From Paraburkholderia sp. ZP32-5 (GTDB taxonomy: Bacteria; Pseudomonadota; Gammaproteobacteria; Burkholderiales; Burkholderiaceae), in the NCBI RefSeq assembly GCF_021390495.1, contig NZ_JAJEJP010000001.1, forward strand, positions 1,550,001 through 1,614,000: a DNA stretch of 64,000 nucleotides, given 5' to 3'. The position numbers were made by a program, and so were the translations under genes. Numbering within the stretch: position 1 is the stretch's first letter; every line of letters starts with the position of its first letter. Below are positions 59,033 to 64,000 of this stretch, one piece after another. The notes below the pieces were generated by a model, which made no database searches, was not told the DNA's origin, and saw only the letters and a program-made list of their open reading frames with translations.

Positions 59033-59353
59033 TCAGGGGGCGCAGTGCAGTACCGGCGTCGAGCCGGTGGATGTGCCCGATGCCGGGGAGGTCCCCGAAG
59101 CCGGCGACGTGCCGGAAGCCGGGGATGTGCCCGAGGCCGGCGAGCTGCCGTTTGCGCCGGTCGCGGGCTGACTGCCCGCGCTGCCCGTGCCCGAGGAGCC
59201 GGACGACGCCGTTGAGCCATTCGAGCTGCCGCCACCACCGCAAGCGGCCAGCGTGACGCTCGCCGCGAGAGCCAGACTGCCGAGCAGCGAGCGGCGCCAT
59301 GAGGCTCCGCTCGCGATGTGCCGAACAGCCGTCACAGTGCATTTGAGGTTCAT
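59033..59353 (-). CDS. Small Gly/Ser-rich lipoprotein with hexapeptide repeats
   Basis: A 106-residue predicted lipoprotein. Lipobox LAAC places the lipidated Cys at residue 38. Then come CGGGGSSNGS-type low complexity and about four GTSPAS repeats (residues about 71-95). The chain stops abruptly at PVLHCAP. The repeats form an extended flexible stalk. It could be the truncated N-terminus of a larger protein, but no continuation is visible in other frames. It is 88 bases before the phospholipase gene on the same strand. Confidence 0.7.
   Translation of the reverse strand: MNLKCTVTAVRHIASGASWRRSLLGSLALAASVTLAACGGGGSSNGSTASSGSSGTGSAGSQPATGANGSSPASGTSPASGTSPASGTSPASGTSTGSTPVLHCAP
59069..59143. 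repeat. 18-bp tandem repeats encoding GTSPAS
   Basis: About four imperfect 18-base units in tandem. Being a multiple of three, copy-number change would keep the reading frame. Confidence 0.8.
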
Positions 59354-59460
59354 TTTTTGATAGACCGGATTAAGCGCCCGCGCCGGGAATCGACACACGG
59401 CGAATCGATGCGAAATTGGCCGACCCCGAAGCCATTGCTTCACCCCGGAGCAGGTGCGCT

Positions 59461-59528
59461 GCACTGAACTTCAGTGCGGACGATGCAAATGCTAGGCGCG
59501 GTCTATGTCAGAGAAATGAATATTTCTC
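59461..59528. promoter_or_regulatory. Two dyads in the divergent promoter region
   Basis: gcactga-act-tcagtgc (59461-59477) and gagaaat-n4-atttctc (59511-59528) stand in the AT-rich intergenic space between the lipoprotein/phospholipase row and the HAD gene. Both are perfect 7-bp-arm palindromes and may be operators. Confidence 0.5.
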
Positions 59529-59575
59529 AGTTAAAAAACGAGGTTGATATGAGAAAAATTCAGTACTAAGCTGGC

Positions 59576-59594
59576 GGCTGTTTTTTTAACAGCC
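59576..59594 (+). promoter_or_regulatory. Hairpin covering the HAD gene leader
   Basis: ggctgtt-ttttt-aacagcc ends 4 bases before the ATG at 59599. It would hide any ribosome-binding site for that ATG. Downstream, AGGA precedes the second in-frame ATG (59617). Confidence 0.5.
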
Positions 59595-59616
59595 CGATAT
59601 GTCAGGAACGTTCTCG

Positions 59617-60585
59617 ATGCGCCACTTCCGCAGTTCTCGCAGTGCTCCTTACGGCCCCGCATGGGGAAGCGAAGATGTGGTGCCGCTGCAGCCGCCCGTT
59701 GACGAGGCAGCGTTGCCCGCCGCCATCGCGCGGGATTTCATCGCCCGGCGCATACAGGCCGCTCGTCGCCAACTCGCGAGCGCGACGGGTTTCGTCATCG
59801 ATCTCGACGGCACGCTCGTATCCGGCAGTCAACTGATGCCGGGCGCGAAGGAGCTGCTCGAACATGCGAAAGACCGCTACGCGATCGTGTCGAACAATTC
59901 GCGCGATACGGCGGTGACGCTCGCGCGCAAGCTGGGGCGGCTCGGTTTGCGGACGAAACCGGAGCACATGGTGCTGGCAGGAGAGCAGGCGGTGAGGTTG
60001 ATGATCGAGCGGTATCCGGGCTCGCGCGTGCGTATCGTCGCGAGCCCGGTGCTCGCTCAACTCGCGGCCGCGCTAGGAGGCAACGTGGTCGAACACGAGC
60101 CGGAGGTGATTCTGCTTGGGCGCGATGTGCATTTCAGTTACCAGCGGCTGACGTCGGTTGCCAACCAGTTGCGTCGCGGCGCGACGCTGATGGTCGCGAA
60201 TCCGGACCTGAGCCATCCCGCGGCGGATGGCGGTGTCACGCCCGAGACCGGCAGTCTGATGAGCGCGGTGATCGCGTGCGCGGGCGTGGAGCCGGTCTGC
60301 GTGGTCGGCAAGCCGGAGCCGCTGCTGTTTCGCGAAGCGCTGCGTCGGCTCGGCACCGATGCGTCGACCACGCTCGTGATCGGCGACAACCCGCTGACGG
60401 ACGGTGCCGGTGCGCGGCAACTCGCGATGCAGTGTCTGCTGGTCGGACGCGATGCCAGCGCGAATGTGAGTTCGCTGGCGCCGTTGTTCGAATCCGACGA
60501 CCCAAGCGAATCCGGAGATGAAAACCATCCGGACGATGGTGACGGCGAGCACGCTGGCGCTGCTCGCCGCGCCGCGAGTCAATAG
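59617..60585 (+). CDS. HAD-IIA family phosphatase (NagD/4-nitrophenylphosphatase-like)
   Basis: A 322-residue HAD-superfamily hydrolase. Motif I is FVIDLDGTLVSG (nucleophile Asp), motif II VSNNSRD, motif III Lys in VVGKPEP and motif IV VIGDNPLTDGAGA. A C2-type cap lies between motifs II and III. The first 50 residues and the last 30 (Asp/Glu/His-rich) are extra to the family core. The start at 59617 follows AGGA 9 bases upstream; ATG at 59599 sits behind a hairpin. Natural substrate unknown, likely a sugar or nucleotide monophosphate. It overlaps the RpiR gene tail to tail by 7 bases. Confidence 0.88.
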   Translation: MRHFRSSRSAPYGPAWGSEDVVPLQPPVDEAALPAAIARDFIARRIQAARRQLASATGFVIDLDGTLVSGSQLMPGAKELLEHAKDRYAIVSNNSRDTAVTLARKLGRLGLRTKPEHMVLAGEQAVRLMIERYPGSRVRIVASPVLAQLAAALGGNVVEHEPEVILLGRDVHFSYQRLTSVANQLRRGATLMVANPDLSHPAADGGVTPETGSLMSAVIACAGVEPVCVVGKPEPLLFREALRRLGTDASTTLVIGDNPLTDGAGARQLAMQCLLVGRDASANVSSLAPLFESDDPSESGDENHPDDGDGEHAGAARRAASQ

Positions 60586-61496
60586 CGCTTCAGCGACAGC
60601 ACGTCGAAGGTCTGACGCAGCACGTCGACCGAGCGCTCGTAGTCGGCGAGCGCGAGGCACGCGATCAGCACGTCGACGATCGCGAGTTGCGCGAGACGGC
60701 TCGTCATGGCCTCGGTGCGAAAGCGCGTTTCGCGGGCCATCGTCGTCAGCACGATGTCGGTGAATGCCTGGATCGGCGAACGGCCAAAGTTCGTGATGCA
60801 GATCGTGCGCGCGCCGGCTTCTTTCGCGAGGCGTGTCGCGGTGACCGTTTCGTGCGTGCTGCCGGAGTGGGAGATGGTCAGCGTCGCCACGCTCGGATCG
60901 CAGCGCGACGCGCTGATCACCTGGATATGCGGATCGGTCACCGAGCGTGCATCGAGGCCGATGCGCAGCATCCGGTAATGCGCATCGTCGGCAATCGACG
61001 CGGCGCTGCCCACGCCGTAGATTTCGACGCGCTTCGCGGCGCGGATCGCGGCGACTGCCTGTTCGAGCGCGTGCACGTCGAGTGTCGACTCCGTATCGCG
61101 CAGCGTCTGCACATTCGAGCTGAAAATTTTCGCGACGACCGTGGCGGCGCTGTCTTCCGGCTGCAGATCTTCGTGAATCAGCTGCACAGGCTGGACGATT
61201 TCCTGGGCCAGCACGATCTTGAGCTGCTGAAAACCGGTTGCGCCGAGCGATTTGCAGAAGCCGACCACGGTGCCTTCCGCGGCGCCGACGCGATCGGCGA
61301 CGTCGCTGACCGACATATGCACGACCTCGCGCGGCCGTTCGCGGATGAAATCGGCGATGCGCCGGCTCGCCGCGCCATAGGTCGGATAGAGCTGTTCGAT
61401 CCTCGCGAGGATCGCCGAAACGGTAATTTCACCGCTCGGCGATGACGGCGTGTCGCTCACCGTCTTTGCCAGGGCCTTTTTCTCTGGCTGCATCAA
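60579..61496 (-). CDS. MurR/RpiR-family transcriptional regulator
   Basis: A 305-residue regulator. An N-terminal RpiR helix-turn-helix (about 25-100: MSVSDVADRVGAAEGTVVGFCKSLGATGFQQLK) is followed by a SIS sugar-phosphate-binding domain (about 135-275: VEIYGVGSAASIADDAHYRM, TISHSGSTHETVTATRLAK). It would sense a phosphosugar and control sugar-use genes. No sugar operon adjoins it. The neighbouring HAD phosphatase might act on the same metabolite. Confidence 0.93.
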   Translation of the reverse strand: MMQPEKKALAKTVSDTPSSPSGEITVSAILARIEQLYPTYGAASRRIADFIRERPREVVHMSVSDVADRVGAAEGTVVGFCKSLGATGFQQLKIVLAQEIVQPVQLIHEDLQPEDSAATVVAKIFSSNVQTLRDTESTLDVHALEQAVAAIRAAKRVEIYGVGSAASIADDAHYRMLRIGLDARSVTDPHIQVISASRCDPSVATLTISHSGSTHETVTATRLAKEAGARTICITNFGRSPIQAFTDIVLTTMARETRFRTEAMTSRLAQLAIVDVLIACLALADYERSVDVLRQTFDVLSLKRY

Positions 61497-61703
61497 TGCT
61501 CCTGTTTCAAGAATCGTTCCGAGTGGGTCGTATCGCGCGTGTGCCGTCCACGCGTACCGTCCACATGCACGCGCATTGTAGTGCCGGCTCGTTTCAGGAA
61601 TTGTAGGGGTGGTTTGTTGCGCGACGGTGCCGCGGCGTTATTCGTCGGGCGTGCTGTCGCGAGGCCATCGCGTGGACCCTGCCCGACGGATTTCCCAAGG
61701 CGA

Positions 61704-62084
61704 TCAACGCGCCAGCAACGACACCGTCGCAATACCGAGAACCGTCATGGCGAGCGATGCGCTCACATGGATCGCGATTTCGCCCGCGGCCCAGCCGAGC
61801 CGGCCATCCTGCAGCCGCTGCACGACTTCGGCGGAGAAAGTGGAGAACGTCGAGAGTCCGCCCATCAGGCCGGTGATGACGAACAGCCGCCATTCCGGTG
61901 CGAGTTGCGGCACGCGCGCGAAGCCCGCAACCGCGACGCCGATGATGTAGCCGGCGATCACGTTCGCGGCGAGCGTGCCGAGCGGCAGGCCGCTAAAGAT
62001 GCCGTTCAGGCGAAAGCCGAGGAACCAGCGGAACAGCGAGCCGAGTGCGCCGCCAATGGCGACAGCGAGAAAGGACCAATACAT
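61704..62084 (-). CDS. crcB: Fluoride channel CrcB/FluC
   Basis: A 126-residue inner-membrane channel with four membrane helices that exports fluoride as a dual-topology dimer. [29 protein letters not shown] and [17 protein letters not shown] are the family motifs. The start at 62084 gives the normal length (about 125). A fluoride riboswitch lies upstream in the leader, so expression should rise with fluoride. Confidence 0.96.
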   Translation of the reverse strand: MYWSFLAVAIGGALGSLFRWFLGFRLNGIFSGLPLGTLAANVIAGYIIGVAVAGFARVPQLAPEWRLFVITGLMGGLSTFSTFSAEVVQRLQDGRLGWAAGEIAIHVSASLAMTVLGIATVSLLAR

Positions 62085-62393
62085 GGAAGAGGGTGTGGCA
62101 ACCGGTGCGTCGACAAACCGGTTCGTGCGGGCGAGGTGATGCCGCGTCCGCATGACCGGGCGTAGCAGGCATCATCAGCCCCAAAGGGCGGTTAAAGGAG
62201 AATGCCATCTCCAGCCGCGAAGTCTAACATCGGCACAGGCATTTGGGGACAGGCGGGCAGCGGCGAGCGGCGCGACGGCATTTTGTGTGCGGCGCTTCGT
62301 GGCTCGCCGGGGCGGCGCGCCACGAAGCGCGTCGCGTTGCTCGACAGACTTAACCGCAGGCTGCGCAAGCGGGACGTCGCCCCCCGCGCGATC
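62085..62393. other. crcB leader and amtB downstream region
   Basis: About 310 bases. The crcB-proximal half is its leader with the riboswitch at 62163-62214. The remainder up to amtB is featureless GC-rich sequence with the presumed crcB promoter. Confidence 0.6.
62163..62214 (-). promoter_or_regulatory. Fluoride riboswitch (crcB RNA)
   Basis: Read on the minus strand, the leader contains ggagatggcattctcc (62197-62212), then a short hairpin segment with accgccc/ggggc, then gctgatgatgcct near 62165-62180. This is the order and wording of the crcB motif: stem with gauggnnuuc, second stem, and cugaugaugccu. It is 80 bases upstream of the crcB start. The class is established; assignment rests on motif recall, not on a covariance search. 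Confidence 0.9.
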
Positions 62394-63581
62394 TCACTCC
62401 GGCGTCGCCGAAATCTTGTGGATCGACAGGTCCGCGCCGTTGTATTCCTCTTCCTGATCGAGCCGCAGGCCGACCGTCATGCGGATCACGCCGTACACGA
62501 CCGTTCCGCCGACCGTCGACACGACGATGCCGCCGAGCGTGCCGATCACCTGCGAGCCGAACGATACGCCGCCCAGACCGCCGAGCGCGTGCAGGCCGAA
62601 GATGCCTGCCGCGATACCGCCCCACGCGCCGCACAAGCCATGCAGCGGCCACACGCCGAGCACGTCGTCGATGCGCCAGCGGTTCTGCACGCAGGTGAAC
62701 ATGTAGACGAACAGCACGCCGGCGATGGCGCCCGTCACCAGCGCGCCGAGCGGATGCATGATGTCCGAGCCCGCGCACACCGCGACCAGCCCCGCGAGCG
62801 GGCCGTTATACGTGAAGCCCGGGTCGTTGCGTCCAGCGAACCACGCGCTCAGCGTGCCGCCGACCATCGCCATCAGCGAATTAACCGCGACGAGGCCGCT
62901 GATCTTGTCGAGCGTTTGCGAGCTCATCACGTTGAAGCCGAACCAGCCGACCGTCAGCACCCATGCGCCGAGCGCGAGAAACGGAATGTTCGACGGCGGA
63001 TGCGCGGCGATGCCGCCGTCGCGATGGTAGCGGCCATGGCGCGCGCCGAGCAGCAGCACCGCCGGCAATGCGACCCAGCCGCCGAATGCATGCACGACTA
63101 CCGAGCCGGCGAAGTCGTGAAACGGCGCGCCGAACGCTTGCGTGAGCCAGTCCTGGATGCCGAAGCGGTCGTTCCACGCGATCCCTTCGAAGAACGGATA
63201 GACGAAGCCGACCAGCACGAAGGTCGCGAACAGCTGCGGGTTGAATTTCGAGCGCTCGGCGATGCCGCCCGACACGATCGCGGGAATCGCCGCGGCGAAC
63301 GTCAGCAGGAAGAAAAAGCGCACCAGCCCATAGCCGTTGTGCTGGGCCAGCGACTCGGCGTTGCCGAAGAACTGCACGCCGTACGCGATCGTGTAGCCGA
63401 TAAAGAAATACGCGATCGTCGAAACCGAAAAGTCCACCAGAATCTTGACCAGTGCATTGACCTGATTCTTCTTGCGTACCGTGCCCAGCTCGAGAAACGC
63501 AAACCCCGCGTGCATTGCCAGCACCATGGCGGCCCCGAGCAGAAGAAACTCGGTATCGGCGCCGGTTTTCAGACTATCCAT
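62394..63581 (-). CDS. amtB: Ammonium transporter Amt
   Basis: A 395-residue inner-membrane ammonium channel with about 11 helices. The pore twin histidines are in FAGSVVVHAFGG and WPLHGLCGAWGG, and the structural Asp in PFHDFAGS. Typical length is about 400. The start at 63581 removes an unsupported N-terminal extension. No glnK (PII) gene adjoins it in the window. A near-perfect sigma-54 promoter 39 bases upstream predicts nitrogen-starvation control. Confidence 0.95.
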   Translation of the reverse strand: MDSLKTGADTEFLLLGAAMVLAMHAGFAFLELGTVRKKNQVNALVKILVDFSVSTIAYFFIGYTIAYGVQFFGNAESLAQHNGYGLVRFFFLLTFAAAIPAIVSGGIAERSKFNPQLFATFVLVGFVYPFFEGIAWNDRFGIQDWLTQAFGAPFHDFAGSVVVHAFGGWVALPAVLLLGARHGRYHRDGGIAAHPPSNIPFLALGAWVLTVGWFGFNVMSSQTLDKISGLVAVNSLMAMVGGTLSAWFAGRNDPGFTYNGPLAGLVAVCAGSDIMHPLGALVTGAIAGVLFVYMFTCVQNRWRIDDVLGVWPLHGLCGAWGGIAAGIFGLHALGGLGGVSFGSQVIGTLGGIVVSTVGGTVVYGVIRMTVGLRLDQEEEYNGADLSIHKISATPE

Positions 63582-63619
63582 CGATGTGTCCCGCTTATGC
63601 CAAAAAAGTGCGCTAAGTG

Positions 63620-63636
63620 AGCAAGAAGCGGGCCAA
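63620..63636 (-). promoter_or_regulatory. Sigma-54 promoter of amtB
   Basis: On the minus strand the sequence ttggcccgcttcttgct matches the -24/-12 consensus (tggcac-n5-ttgca type). The GG and GC pairs are separated by exactly 10 bases. Transcription would start near 63609, giving a leader of about 28 bases. Confidence 0.85.
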
Positions 63637-63745
63637 AGTTGTGCCGACCGCGTCGATCCGGTGCAATCGGGCACCGGGATGGGATTCGACAACGATCCGG
63701 CCGCCGCGCAATGAATCGTGCGCTGCACCTGAACAGCGACGAAAA

Positions 63746-63760
63746 GCACAATACAAGTGC
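63746..63760. promoter_or_regulatory. NtrC-type enhancer site
   Basis: gcac-n7-gtgc, the core symmetry of NtrC sites, stands about 110 bases upstream of the sigma-54 promoter, a usual enhancer distance. Single-site evidence only. Confidence 0.55.
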
Positions 63761-64000
63761 ATGTGCTCGAAAGAGCAGCGCGAATGATCCAGGGCGGGGC
63801 ATAACATTCGATTTAAATTACAGTTTTATTCTCTGTGCTGACGATTTGCCCGCCGATGGCGCGTCTGCCGCCGCGGCGATTTGCATCCACCCGACATCAG
63901 TTGTGTCCCTCTTTGTCTTCCCGCCCAAACGCCGACATAATGTGCCGACCCGCGCATGATCCGCCGGCCACTTCCGCCAACAAGCACGCATGAGACTGAC

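Larger units (their letters stand above)
63582..64000. other. amtB upstream regulatory region
   Basis: About 420 bases to the window end with no supported gene. It holds the sigma-54 promoter, an inverted repeat at 63660-63675 (ggtgc-n6-gcacc) and an NtrC-like site. The section at 63800-63840 is AT-rich, as expected of a promoter for a gene beyond the window edge. Confidence 0.6.

Noticed and set aside
59505..59535. Possible Pho box (ctgacat) upstream of the phospholipase row
   Set aside because: Only one half resembles the PhoB half-site and the second direct repeat at 11-base spacing is missing.
63660..63675. ggtgc-n6-gcacc as a second NtrC site
   Set aside because: The half-sites are in everted order relative to the gcac-n7-gtgc core, so it is listed only as an inverted repeat.

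Overview
The window is GC-rich chromosomal DNA from a betaproteobacterium of the Burkholderiaceae, most likely Paraburkholderia or Burkholderia. This rests on codon and base composition and on the gene families: glgC/glgA, mdtABC, an arginine succinyltransferase pathway with a two-subunit AruF/AruG enzyme, a Tat-exported phospholipase C and a YadA-type adhesin. No insertion sequence, prophage, CRISPR array, rRNA or intact tRNA was seen. About 47 protein genes are supported.

Layout. 1-8.3 kb: a transglutaminase-like periplasmic protein, a branched-chain amino acid binding protein, a small acidic protein, pdxY, and the glycogen genes glgA and glgC. 8.9-17.2 kb: an exported alpha/beta hydrolase, a compact three-gene cassette (lipoprotein, secreted protein, lytic transglycosylase), a luciferase-like oxidoreductase, a four-domain rhodanese, a BamE-like lipoprotein and a patatin phospholipase. 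17.2-19.1 kb: a hipBA toxin-antitoxin pair preceded by two large palindromes. 19.3-31.3 kb: a basic amino acid ABC transporter (hisQMP), the AraC-type ArgR regulator and the complete arginine succinyltransferase pathway (astC-aruF-aruG-astD-astB-astE), closed by a binding protein. Together these import arginine/ornithine and degrade arginine to glutamate. 31.6-38.2 kb: four c-di-GMP/HDOD signalling genes with graded loss of EAL and GGDEF catalytic residues. 38.4-39.7 kb: a periplasmic peroxiredoxin and a small membrane protein.

39.8-49.1 kb: mdtABC, an RND multidrug efflux system whose MdtC carries an unusual low-complexity insert, and an IclR regulator upstream. 49.1-49.9 kb is a distinctly AT-rich island with a strong terminator and a possible small RNA, followed by a TPR/glycosyltransferase-like gene. 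51.8-59.4 kb: six closely spaced minus-strand genes encoding a lipoprotein, a Tat-dependent phospholipase C, a trimeric autotransporter adhesin and PhnD, PhnC and PhnE. This looks like one transcription unit linking host or environmental lipid attack, adhesion and phosphate-ester/phosphonate uptake, and it is the best candidate here for an undescribed functional system. 59.6-64 kb: a HAD phosphatase, an RpiR regulator, crcB with an upstream fluoride riboswitch, and an ammonium transporter with a near-consensus sigma-54 promoter and an NtrC-like site.

Functions are assigned from recognisable motifs and remembered family features. No database search was possible, and start codons were chosen by ribosome-binding sites and homologue N-termini.
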